Shown here piece after piece: positions 6,432-13,121 of a stretch of DNA of 14,055 nt. The stretch lies in NCBI GenBank assembly GCA_014384545.1, contig JACNFQ010000043.1:1-14055 (forward strand). The letters are read 5' to 3'. A program made the translations under genes and the position numbers. A model generated the notes under the pieces. The model saw nothing but the letters and a program-made list of their open reading frames with translations. It ran no database searches and was not told the DNA's origin. Within the stretch, counting starts at the first letter, position 1; every line of letters begins with the position of its first letter. The DNA is from a bacterium (GTDB lineage: Bacteria; UBP7; UBA6624).

Positions 6432-7079
6432 CCATTGGGGGGATTCTAGGAAACGGTTGGGTACGATTCCGCTCAATCCTGTCCCCACCACATCTCTCCA
6501 TCTTCCTACAAAATCCCTATACCAACCCTCTAACGCAACTTCTGGCCATTCCCAACCCATAAGTTCCTGTGGGGACGCCTGTAGGAGTTGGTCTTGGATT
6601 TCCCCTTCGCGACCCTCTCTATGGGGCAACCATCCCCCTGCATGCAACAGACGAAACCCCACGCCCAAACCGAACAGGGGAGGAGGGGCCTCCAACTGGG
6701 CTCCCCTCTCAAAAAACTTGAAGAGATGCGGATGGCTCTCGCCCTCTGGAATAGCGTCAACAACCAAGCGTAAACCGCTTAGCACAGCGATTGCTGTCTT
6801 TGGCTCTCTCTTGATATCAATATGAGCATCTAACAGGTTTGCCATTCTCAGGCGACGGATACCTGTGCGACCCTCAATCCACTCCACCTCCAATAGGTTC
6901 AGGGGGTCAAATCGTCCTGTCCACTTGCTCTTACTCGATGACGCACCCGCCACAAAGAAAGAGAGGGGACCTTTCTCTTCAAGGAAGAGTGTTACCCATC
7001 GGGCACCCCGCCCCGCAAGGCGTGTCGTAACGACGAGCGCTTTAGCTTTCGTCGTCGTTTCTGGGTAAGTCAGACTCAT
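6423..7079 (-). CDS. recO: RecO-like DNA repair protein
   Basis: The 218-residue protein resembles RecO, which acts with RecF and RecR to load RecA onto SSB-coated gaps and anneals single strands. The N-terminal OB-fold pattern is visible: KALVVTTRLAGRGARWVTLFLEEKGPLSFFVAGASSSKSKWTGRFDPLNLLEVEW, followed by LRMANLLDAH and a helical remainder. It has no cysteines, so the zinc-finger Cys cluster found in many RecO proteins is absent. The family is called from the N-terminus; the C-terminal half is divergent. The start overlaps the PUR-protein gene by 38 bp, which implies translational coupling or an alternative downstream start. The final codons GGA GAG TAA are also the first nine bases of tRNA-Ser, so 5' maturation of the tRNA would remove the stop codon from the mRNA. 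Confidence 0.78.
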   Translation of the reverse strand: MSLTYPETTTKAKALVVTTRLAGRGARWVTLFLEEKGPLSFFVAGASSSKSKWTGRFDPLNLLEVEWIEGRTGIRRLRMANLLDAHIDIKREPKTAIAVLSGLRLVVDAIPEGESHPHLFKFFERGAQLEAPPPLFGLGVGFRLLHAGGWLPHREGREGEIQDQLLQASPQELMGWEWPEVALEGWYRDFVGRWRDVVGTGLSGIVPNRFLESPQWGE

Positions 7080-7389
7080 CTATGCAAGGCAAACCCAAAT
7101 CCTCACCTGGTAAGCTCTCTTGCTGGGGTGCTTCGTATGGATTCTCTTCTTCAACAGGCCGAGCCAAATCCAAATCAAAGTGCTCCTTCGCACCTTCTAA
7201 AGCATGGAAGAACTTGTTCATATCTTCTTCGTAAACATAGACCGAGTACTTAAAAACCCTTCCGTCCTCTTTCTTTCTTTCGGTCATCTTTAGGTAGCGG
7301 TCGCCCGAAGGGGACTGCTTGACATCGATAAAGTAAGTCCTTCTCCCCGCTTGGAATCGGTGTGTATAAACCTCGTCGTGATGTGCCAT
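7042..7389 (-). CDS. PUR-family (PUR-alpha-like, DUF3276) nucleic-acid-binding protein
   Basis: This 115-residue protein consists of one PUR repeat at about residues 5-72 (VYTHRFQAGRRTYFIDVKQS, GDRYLKMTERKK, FKYSVYVYEEDMNKFFHAL) and an acidic, Pro-rich tail (73-115). Bacterial PUR proteins bind single-stranded or structured DNA and RNA, usually as dimers; the Borrelia homologue is a gene regulator. ATG-7389 is chosen because GGAGGGG lies directly upstream and the PUR strand starts six residues later; a longer form from 7410 is less likely. It lies 34 bp after the HAD gene and overlaps recO. Pairing a PUR protein with RecO suggests a shared nucleic-acid-maintenance role, but this is context only. 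Confidence 0.85.
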   Translation of the reverse strand: MAHHDEVYTHRFQAGRRTYFIDVKQSPSGDRYLKMTERKKEDGRVFKYSVYVYEEDMNKFFHALEGAKEHFDLDLARPVEEENPYEAPQQESLPGEDLGLPCIDESDLPRNDDES

Positions 7390-7423
7390 CTCTCCCCTCC
7401 TTCTAATCAACTAGAGAGTGATT

Positions 7424-8092
7424 CTAGCAAATCTCCAGAATGTCAAGCACCTTGTCGGTTTCAGAGAGATTCTCAAGAATGACATCTGGGTTTGATTCCA
7501 CCAATCTACTATGTGCATAAGGGGGTCCAGTTAGCACCCCTAATGAATGGGCACCGTGCGCTTTGGCAACTTCGACATCCCGATAGGTGTCCCCCACAAC
7601 CCATATAGGACCATGACCATCCCATCCGCTTCGTTTAGCCCTAGCAATCGCTACGGGAAAAAGCTCTTCTCGCGTTTCCCCATCATCTGCCCAAGCTCCC
7701 CAAGTAAATGCCCCTTTTAACCCAAAGTGATTCAGTTTCATTTGACCCGTTCTCTCCCAATTACCGGTAAGAAGACCAAAGGAGATTCCCAAGACCTCCA
7801 ACCGCTTTATGAGGATCCTTACGCCAGGTAGGACTTTCCCCTTTGATGCGACCAGTGCACGGGGCATTTCCAGAAGGACTTTTCGCTTGAAGATCGACTC
7901 GTTCTTCTTGCTAACCACTCCACCAGCACCCTCAATCCACATTCGGGCGTTCTCTCCATCTAATCTCCCCGCAAAATCAATATCTCCACCACCCTGTCCA
8001 AAAAGAGAGTGTGCTGCCCGTTCAAAGGCATGCACGCCAGCAGCGCCCGACAAGAGCAACGTACCATCTATATCGAAGAGAACGAGGGTCAA
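7424..8092 (-). CDS. HAD-superfamily hydrolase (phosphatase-like)
   Basis: All four HAD motifs are visible in this 222-residue protein: motif I FDIDGTLL (nucleophile D7 and acid D9), motif II LLTGNW, motif III Lys within ARAKRSG, and motif IV VVGDTYRDVEVA. A helical cap of subfamily I type lies between motifs I and II. This layout fits phosphoglycolate-phosphatase-like enzymes acting on small phosphorylated metabolites. The substrate cannot be told from sequence. The start is TTG, and TTGA overlaps the stop of the M14 carboxypeptidase gene, indicating translational coupling. It is cytosolic (no signal peptide), unlike the secreted peptidase before it, so the operon mixes functions. Confidence 0.88.
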   Translation of the reverse strand: MTLVLFDIDGTLLLSGAAGVHAFERAAHSLFGQGGGDIDFAGRLDGENARMWIEGAGGVVSKKNESIFKRKVLLEMPRALVASKGKVLPGVRILIKRLEVLGISFGLLTGNWERTGQMKLNHFGLKGAFTWGAWADDGETREELFPVAIARAKRSGWDGHGPIWVVGDTYRDVEVAKAHGAHSLGVLTGPPYAHSRLVESNPDVILENLSETDKVLDILEIC

Positions 8093-9816
8093 CGACGAGG
8101 GAGTTGAATCTCTTGGGTAGCCGAGCCACCTTTTTCACTGTCCAGAACGATAACCAACGCATCCCCTCGGCTTGCTCTTACCAATAGAACGATCCATCGG
8201 CGAGCCATCGGTCCCAAGTTGCCCACCTGTGCCTCGCCCTCAATGGGGGTTTCATGAGGATTGGTGACGAAAGTGCCACCCCCCCTTGAATCAAGTTCCC
8301 GTTCGCCCGATGCCACCAACTCGCCCCCCAGTACGGTAAGTCTCTCTTCTTTCGCTATTCCTACTCGTCTTGCCTGCCCCGATGCCGTAGGCATCTCACC
8401 TAGATTCAGGATCTCCACCTCCACTTGCCACAATCCCCTCTCCAATCGCGTCGCCGTCGTCTTGCCCAAAGCAACTTGGGGCATAAAGGAGGCATGAAGA
8501 AGGGTAAAAAGAGTGTTCCTCATAGCCATCTCTGGCAGTTCATCTGGCAAGGGTGCCCGGGTACAAAATGCCCGCCACCCCCCAATTTCAATCCACCCCA
8601 AGTCGGGATGTTCAAACTCTTCCCAGTCTGAAAAACAAGCACCGTGCGCCACTTCGTCATTCCACCGCATCCTCTCTTCTTGGCTAGAAACGCCATCGTC
8701 GTCGTAGTCAGGGTTAAAGGCATAGAGTTCGTTAGTAAAAGAGATAATCCCTAATGCACCATATGTCCAATCAAAGAACCCCCCATGGACGGGATATAGA
8801 CCCCCAAAAACCTCAAGGTATTCATAATCGGGAAGGAATGCCTTAGAGCGTTCAGCAATCCCATCCATCACCCGCAAATCCGACCGCGGCATCCCCATGC
8901 TAGAGGTGCTTTCTGCGCCCGGGGGTCGCAGAATCATATCGCCAGCATTGTGGTAACTTTGCACAGCAGCTATGTTGGGATGGTTCCTAACGAAGTTAGC
9001 GGTACTCCTCGTTTCGGGCTCCGACAACATATAGGGACCTGCACCATGCTGTCTGTGGTCGGGCGACCACTCCCAAGGAAACTGACGGTTAAGATCTACA
9101 CCTCCTGGTCCATCCTCATTAATCCTCCCGTCCCCGTCATTATCAATACCTTCGGTCCACCACGTCTTCCACCCCCCCTCTTCCCCAGGCCGTCTACCCC
9201 TCATTGTGCGGGGGTCTTCTCCTAAAACCATACTCCCCAAGGGGTCAATACGCCTCATCATGGTGATTTCCCCATCGCCGTTTAGATCTTCTGGTCCATC
9301 CTCATCAACGGAACCGTCGCCATCATTATCATGGGGCCGTTGGTTCTGCCTTGGAGAATGTGGATTGTTTGCCTCGTGGAAAAACCGATGGCGACTATCT
9401 GGATTTACAGTGGGTGCAATATAGAACGAAAAGCGGTTCAATAAGTCTGTTACCCAGGGATCTTGTCCGAATTTCGTAACGAGATAATTGATCGTAAAAA
9501 GGGCGACTTCTCCCCCTTGAATCTCGTTGCCGTGTGTATTGGCATCAATATACATTGCGGGTTTCGTTGAAGCGTCTCCCGTTTCAGGATTGTTGACCGT
9601 CATCACCCATAGCTCTCGCCCCTCTCGACTTTGCCCCATCGTCCCTAACGAAAGAAGGTTGGGGTAGGCAGCCTCTAACGCTGCTAATGCCTCGCCCATC
9701 TCCTCAACATCGTAGTATCGATTAAAGGACAGAGCAACCAAGGGATTGATGGCGGGAGGAGCATTTCCACCAAGAAAGAGAAGGGATAAAACAAGAGCGG
9801 TTTGAACCTGTTTCAT
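8089..9816 (-). CDS. Secreted M14-family zinc carboxypeptidase with Asp-rich calcium-type inserts
   Basis: This 575-residue protein has an N-terminal signal peptide (about 1-20) and an M14 catalytic domain (about 33-400). Its residues are intact: zinc ligands H95 and E98 in ANTHGNE, N243/R244 in VDLNRQFP for the substrate carboxylate, third ligand H289 in QSYHNAGD, and catalytic E363 in SFTNELYAF. Between the first and second halves are Asp-rich loops NDGDGSVDEDGPEDLNGDGEIT (split here as three short DxDxDG-type runs at 163-184) and DNDGDGRINEDG near 225-236, probable calcium sites seen in some large M14 proteins. The C-terminal ~130 residues form a beta-rich domain. M14 enzymes remove C-terminal residues from peptides or cell-wall stems. 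ATGA overlaps the stop of its inactive paralogue upstream. Confidence 0.92.
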   Translation of the reverse strand: MKQVQTALVLSLLFLGGNAPPAINPLVALSFNRYYDVEEMGEALAALEAAYPNLLSLGTMGQSREGRELWVMTVNNPETGDASTKPAMYIDANTHGNEIQGGEVALFTINYLVTKFGQDPWVTDLLNRFSFYIAPTVNPDSRHRFFHEANNPHSPRQNQRPHDNDGDGSVDEDGPEDLNGDGEITMMRRIDPLGSMVLGEDPRTMRGRRPGEEGGWKTWWTEGIDNDGDGRINEDGPGGVDLNRQFPWEWSPDHRQHGAGPYMLSEPETRSTANFVRNHPNIAAVQSYHNAGDMILRPPGAESTSSMGMPRSDLRVMDGIAERSKAFLPDYEYLEVFGGLYPVHGGFFDWTYGALGIISFTNELYAFNPDYDDDGVSSQEERMRWNDEVAHGACFSDWEEFEHPDLGWIEIGGWRAFCTRAPLPDELPEMAMRNTLFTLLHASFMPQVALGKTTATRLERGLWQVEVEILNLGEMPTASGQARRVGIAKEERLTVLGGELVASGERELDSRGGGTFVTNPHETPIEGEAQVGNLGPMARRWIVLLVRASRGDALVIVLDSEKGGSATQEIQLPRR

Positions 9817-11489
9817 TCGCCAACCTCCGAGAGAGAGATCTCGATGGGTTCAGAAAAGGAGCGGGGGTGAAAGGGCGCCACCCCTAGAACCCCCCTTCCC
9901 GATACAATCCAAGTAAACTCCTTGGATTCTCCTGGCTTTAAGAGCCCCAGGTTAATATGAGGCTCGCCCATGACCAAACGGAACTTCCCTTCAGGAAAGT
10001 CCACCCTCACAGGGGTTGATTCACGAATGCTTGCGGCTATTTCTGGGTCGGTTGCCAACAGCCCATCATTCCAAACCCTAATCTCTAGCCTAACGGTCTC
10101 TTTGCCCAACCTAACACCCTTTTCAATGGCGACTTGAAGCGTAGGAACCATCTGGGGAAGGGAGAGAACCCATGGTGTCAAGATACCGTTCAAGTTCTCT
10201 TCGTAGGGCATGCGGTTCCGTCCAAACCGAGGCCAGCCCCTAGCCTCCATTCCGTCTTTGCTACTCCCCTCTGTCCAAGGAATCTCTCCATATCTCTCAA
10301 CCCATTCCTCGTCCTTGATTTGGTGCCACGGCGTGGGAAATCTCTCCGATTCATCCTCTTCTTCCTCAACATCTATCGGCTCACCTGTCGCTTCTTCCGC
10401 CTCTTTGACAGAGGTGATCACAGGAAGAGTCCATAACCCGGGCATCACTGCCCAACGGCCCAATCCAGCATAAGCCCAGTCAAGGAATGTCCCCCTGTCA
10501 GACCAAAATGAGGGGCCCTCCTTTGCCTGGAAAACAGAGTTATAGGGCGTTAGCTCTATAAAGGGTTTTCCAATTGCCTCAAACGCTTTCTTATCCCCAT
10601 CGGGTAGTTTTTCGCCTCCCTCATCCCGTAGAGGGAAGGCTAACCCTCCACCCAAGTCGCGCACGACAATAACGAATACGATTTCTGGATGTTCTAGCAA
10701 AAAGTCCACAGTCGCCCTCACTTCAGGCTCGCTTGCAGCAAAAGGTCCACCACCACCCACTTCTTGATCTCTTGCCCACCGGTAAGGGAAATTCCGATCG
10801 GGGGCAATGCCACCCACGCCATCCTCGGCAAAGACCCCATCTCCATCCTTGTCCGCCCCCTCACGATCCCAAACCGTCCACCCACCCTCTTCACCCGCCA
10901 CGAAATCGGCTTGAACCATGTGGGCATACCCTTCTTCTGCATCTTCTTCTCGCCACTTTCCCCACGGCTCTTTTCGTCTCATTTCGCCAATCACACCATC
11001 CCCATTTATGTCAAATGGGGGGTCCTCATCCACACGGCCATCTCCATCATCATCCCAAGGGACGCCATTCCAAGGAAAACTTTCAGGCCAAATCCACTTG
11101 TTCGTATAGAAAGGTCCTTCAAAATCTCTGAACAACCTCAGCCCCGATGGATTAAGAGAGGGCAGGACAACGAGGGAAAGTCGAGAAAAGAATGTCGTTA
11201 TCTCATCATCTCCCTCACCATATCCGAGTCGCAATGCTGAAACGAGGCTGTTTAGCAGTTGAACTGATTCTTCTTCGCCCCCACCTAACCCACCCACAAT
11301 CAGAACCGTGGGTCGATTCATGGGTGCACCTGGTTCTTGCAACCAAAAGAGAGGGAGCTCATCTCCCAGTGTCGTTGTTACCAGAGTTTCACGCTTGACG
11401 ATATTGGGTGCCTCATCCTCACTTCCGTTTTCAGAAAGAAAGAGAAGGGTCGTCCAGGCAATAGCAACAAGGGTAATCATGCCCTCCAT
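9813..11489 (-). CDS. Catalytically inactive M14 carboxypeptidase paralogue
   Basis: The 558-residue product aligns along its length with the neighbouring M14 enzyme, including WDDDGDGRVDEDPPFDINGDG, KDGDGVFAEDGVGG, DRNFPYRW, FLDWAYAGLG and a beta-rich C-terminal domain. The active site is lost: HGNE is replaced by GGLGGGEEE (His gone), DLNR by APDR, the third zinc ligand QSYHN by IVVRD, and the catalytic Glu of TNELY by PGLWT. It also has an extra acidic segment (DVEEEEDESE). A hydrophobic N-terminus suggests export. The start is uncertain: ATG-11489 has GGATGGGG upstream, with ATG-11480 and GTG-11537 as alternatives. The gene is coupled by ATGA to the active enzyme, suggesting the two partner, the inactive one perhaps as scaffold or substrate binder. 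Confidence 0.85.
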   Translation of the reverse strand: MEGMITLVAIAWTTLLFLSENGSEDEAPNIVKRETLVTTTLGDELPLFWLQEPGAPMNRPTVLIVGGLGGGEEESVQLLNSLVSALRLGYGEGDDEITTFFSRLSLVVLPSLNPSGLRLFRDFEGPFYTNKWIWPESFPWNGVPWDDDGDGRVDEDPPFDINGDGVIGEMRRKEPWGKWREEDAEEGYAHMVQADFVAGEEGGWTVWDREGADKDGDGVFAEDGVGGIAPDRNFPYRWARDQEVGGGGPFAASEPEVRATVDFLLEHPEIVFVIVVRDLGGGLAFPLRDEGGEKLPDGDKKAFEAIGKPFIELTPYNSVFQAKEGPSFWSDRGTFLDWAYAGLGRWAVMPGLWTLPVITSVKEAEEATGEPIDVEEEEDESERFPTPWHQIKDEEWVERYGEIPWTEGSSKDGMEARGWPRFGRNRMPYEENLNGILTPWVLSLPQMVPTLQVAIEKGVRLGKETVRLEIRVWNDGLLATDPEIAASIRESTPVRVDFPEGKFRLVMGEPHINLGLLKPGESKEFTWIVSGRGVLGVAPFHPRSFSEPIEISLSEVGE

Positions 11490-11595
11490 CCTAACCCCAT
11501 CCAGAATACGCTCTGTCCCGTGCATATGGGTCACCACAGGAACCCGTTAAGTCGGGTGGTTGTGGCACTCCCACATATGGCATTCCCTCCCAATC

Positions 11596-11699
11596 CGTTA
11601 GGGCAAGCTTCCACGCCTTGCCATTGAGGGGGGTCGCCACATGAATCCCTCTCCGCTAGGGCGACCACCACTTTAGGGCAAACCTTACACGGGTCGCCC
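11596..11699. repeat. Short palindromic repeat cluster (TTAGGGCAA and GGCGACC/GGTCGCC units)
   Basis: Repeated units occur as CGTTAGGGCA (11596), GGTCGCC (11632), TAGGGCGACC (11657), ACTTTAGGGCAA (11670) and GGTCGCCC (11692). GGGCGACC at 11659-11666 and GGTCGCCC at 11692-11699 can pair, and GGCAAG/CTTGCC at 11602-11622 form another hairpin. The same units recur at 12299-12445. No gene is visible in 11538-11795. Confidence 0.65.
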
Positions 11700-11701
11700 A
11701 A

Positions 11702-11725
11702 CCCTCCCTTCGGGATGAGAGGATT
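11702..11725 (-). repeat. Direct copy of the tRNA-Pro 3' end
   Basis: These 24 bases are identical to 11788-11811, which covers the last 16 bases of tRNA-Pro (T arm and acceptor) plus 8 bases beyond its 3' end. The copies are 86 bp apart. The DNA just upstream on the minus strand is not a full tRNA, though it has small hairpins. It looks like an attachment-site-type duplication or a decayed tRNA remnant. Confidence 0.8.
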
Positions 11726-11795
11726 GCGTGCTCCGCACAGGACTCTATCCCTGCGGTCGGTCCCGTGGACGCTACGCGCCCCCGCTGCCCTCCCT

Positions 11796-11869
11796 TCGGG
11801 ATGAGAGGATTCGAACCTCCGACCTCTGCAGCCCCATTGCAGCGCGCTACCAGGCTGCGCTACATCCCG
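11796..11869 (-). tRNA. tRNA-Pro (anticodon GGG)
   Basis: The minus strand gives a complete 74-nt cloverleaf. It has acceptor CGGGATG/CATCCCG with discriminator A, D arm GCGC-AGCCTGGTA-GCGC, anticodon arm CTGCA-ATGGGGC-TGCAG (anticodon GGG, reads CCC), variable loop AGGTC, and T arm GGAGG-TTCGAAT-CCTCT. CCA is not encoded, unlike tRNA-Ser in this window, so a CCA-adding enzyme is needed. Confidence 0.97.
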
Positions 11870-11884
11870 AGTAAGAGAATGGCG

Positions 11885-11890
11885 ATTCTA
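11885..11890 (-). promoter_or_regulatory. Candidate -10 box for tRNA-Pro
   Basis: TAGAAT on the minus strand ends 15 bp before the tRNA-Pro 5' end and matches five of six consensus positions. A TTGAGA hexamer lies upstream but at only 14 bp spacing, so the -35 element is doubtful. Confidence 0.35.
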
Positions 11891-11969
11891 AGTCCGATCA
11901 AAGGTCTCAAGATGGTGTTGTTTAGGCGCAATCTGTTAGGTTTCACCGTGGATTGCCTAGGATAAGACC

Positions 11970-12257
11970 ATGCCAACGCGTCTCTCTTTGCGAGCATTCA
12001 CCCTTGCAGGTGCCCTCCTGTGGGGTGCTGCTGTAGCCCTTACCACCCTCTTCTTTGCCAGCTCGTCATACGGAGGGCTCTGGTTTGATTTGCTCCAAGA
12101 TATCTATCCGGGTTACGAATTGGGGGCAGGCTCCACCACAAAAGCAGCCTTCATTGGTGCCCTTTACGGTGGCGCCGACGGTGCGTTGGCTTCTTTAGGA
12201 TTTGCAGCACTATACAACGCGCTGCTCAAACTCTTCTTCCCCCTAACCAAAAACTAG
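11970..12257 (+). CDS. Small holin-like membrane protein
   Basis: This 95-residue protein has an N-terminal hydrophobic segment (about residues 10-32), a short loop with GGLWFDLLQDIYPGYE, and a second membrane region in FIGALYGGADGALASLGFAALYNALLKLFF. The pattern (basic start, WG near the first membrane helix, Y-GY loop, GALYGG.DG helix, ALYN end) matches small bacterial proteins that databases often label bacteriophage holin. They are usually chromosomal and without adjacent lysis genes, as here, so a lysis role is not supported. AGGATA lies 6 nt before the ATG. It stands alone on the plus strand beside tRNA-Pro within the repeat-rich stretch, which fits a gene easily moved or inserted at a tRNA. 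Confidence 0.75.
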   Translation: MPTRLSLRAFTLAGALLWGAAVALTTLFFASSSYGGLWFDLLQDIYPGYELGAGSTTKAAFIGALYGGADGALASLGFAALYNALLKLFFPLTKN

Positions 12258-12298
12258 GAATTGGGAAGACCTCAAGCCCCATTAGCCCGAGGCGGGCT

Positions 12299-12445
12299 TA
12301 GGGCGACCCATCACTTTAGGGCAAGGCTTGTGGCTCTCTGAGCCACAAGCCCCGACCTAATAACGGATTGGAGAGGTCGCCATATGCGAGAGAGCCAAAC
12401 CCCCCCAGCCTATCGTGCTCTTTTTTTTGGGGGCCTGCCCTAACG
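12299..12445. repeat. Second copy of the palindromic repeat cluster
   Basis: TAGGGCGACC (12299), ACTTTAGGGCAA (12313) and GGTCGCC (12374) repeat units found at 11657, 11670 and 11632. TGCCCTAACG at 12436-12445 is the exact reverse complement of 11596-11605. Between the units the sequence differs, so the copies are diverged or modular. Confidence 0.6.
12325..12351. other. Perfect 12-bp hairpin
   Basis: GGCTTGTGGCTC and GAGCCACAAGCC form a perfect 12-bp stem with loop TCT, embedded in the second repeat cluster. No T tract follows in either direction, so termination is not indicated; it may be the variable arm of the repeat element. Confidence 0.7.
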
Positions 12446-12547
12446 AATTCTTATAGGGACGGTGTACAGGCTATACAACCCACCCGAGACAACAACTCAC
12501 GACTATGGAACCGTGCCACCGAAGGGGCACGATCTACAAAAAAGGCG

Positions 12548-12745
12548 CTAGCCCTTCTTACAGAGAGGGAGCCCGGTGCGAGGCGATTCAACGATCTGGT
12601 AGCCAGCAGGGACAGAGTCCAATGCGTGGGCTTTTGCCTCTTTGCCGAACCAGTAAATCTGCTGCTGCCTACCACCCTTCAACGTCACGATCTTGCCGTG
12701 AAGGTAGTAGGTTGTCCCCTTTGAATTTGTATGAGCGTAAGCCAT
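12548..12745 (-). CDS. Small conserved hypothetical protein
   Basis: This 65-residue protein starts MAYAHTNSKGTTYYLHGK, continues VTLKGGRQQQIYWFGKE and ends with PAGYQIVESPRTGLPLCKK. I recognise this layout as a small family seen in several environmental phyla, with conserved HTNSKG-YYL, LKGGRQQ-IY and PAGY-V-E-PRTGLP blocks. Its function is unknown to me. It has no signal peptide or membrane segment, is basic, and looks like one small folded beta-rich domain. A strong GGAGGAG site precedes the ATG and a TTGACA-type promoter lies about 60 bp upstream, so it is probably an independently transcribed, well-expressed gene. No partner gene follows it. Confidence 0.82.
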   Translation of the reverse strand: MAYAHTNSKGTTYYLHGKIVTLKGGRQQQIYWFGKEAKAHALDSVPAGYQIVESPRTGLPLCKKG

Positions 12746-12778
12746 GTTCTCCTCCTAGAGATTCAGGTATGAATAGGT

Positions 12779-12806
12779 ATTCTCTTGATAATCTCCCATT
12801 TGTCAA
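12779..12806 (-). promoter_or_regulatory. Sigma-70-type promoter for the 65-residue protein gene
   Basis: On the minus strand a perfect TTGACA (12801-12806) is followed after 16 bp by GAGAAT (12779-12784), four of six -10 consensus bases. The predicted start near 12772 gives a leader of about 26 nt containing the GGAGGAG ribosome site. Confidence 0.6.
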
Positions 12807-12827
12807 CCCCAAAAGCGCTTTTTGGGG
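12807..12827. terminator. Possible bidirectional hairpin terminator
   Basis: CCCCAAAA and TTTTGGGG form an 8-bp stem around a GCGCT loop, 51 bp after the stop of the small membrane protein gene. It separates that operon from the TTGACA promoter of the next gene. There is no T tract beyond the stem, so termination is uncertain. Confidence 0.4.
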
Positions 12828-12878
12828 CGATTTGGGGGGCGAAATGCTCCTTTCTAGCGACCAGATAAAGAAAAAGAG

Positions 12879-13121
12879 CTAAATCCAGCCCAGCAGAGCC
12901 CCTAATAGACCCAAGAACAATGGGAGGAAGCGACGAGTCCCTGCCCCAACCCGAACGGCTCCATCCCCCCCACGAGCCAACCCTCTTGCTACCTCCGAGC
13001 CAAGGAGCAACCCAAACCCCAACCCCACGAATGTAGGAATAGGTCCTGGTATCTCTTTGGCCACCCACCACAACCCCGCAATGCATCCCAGCTGGATGAG
13101 ATTCCGCAATAGTAGGTTCAA
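12879..13121 (-). CDS. Small membrane protein, coupled to amidohydrolase gene
   Basis: The 80-residue product has hydrophobic segments at about residues 7-20, 28-43 and 64-80, with a basic Gly/Arg-rich loop between them (RGLARGGDGAVRVGAGTRR). I recognise no family. The start is TTG, the codon overlapping the stop of the upstream gene as TTGA, so translation is probably coupled. An alternative frame covering part of this stretch (12763-13149) lacks any recognisable protein character. Coupling to an amidohydrolase-type gene suggests a membrane accessory role, but nothing in the sequence shows it. Confidence 0.65.
   Translation of the reverse strand: MNLLLRNLIQLGCIAGLWWVAKEIPGPIPTFVGLGFGLLLGSEVARGLARGGDGAVRVGAGTRRFLPLFLGLLGALLGWI

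Larger units (their letters stand above)
12258..12547. other. Non-coding repeat-rich gap
   Basis: I see no convincing gene on either strand. The stretch contains the hairpin AGCCCG-AGG-CGGGCT at 12284-12298 just after the plus-strand gene, a second copy of the palindromic repeat units, an eight-base T run at 12421-12428, and a hairpin with CGTGCC/GGCACG arms at 12512-12531. None has the hairpin-plus-T-tract form of a standard terminator. Confidence 0.6.

Noticed and set aside
11970-12257. Phage lysis gene or prophage
   Set aside because: The protein resembles proteins labelled holin, but no endolysin, integrase or other phage gene is present.
12368-12882. Plus-strand frames across the repeat gap and the 65-residue gene
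   Set aside because: They lie opposite a conserved small gene with promoter and ribosome site and show no protein-family character.
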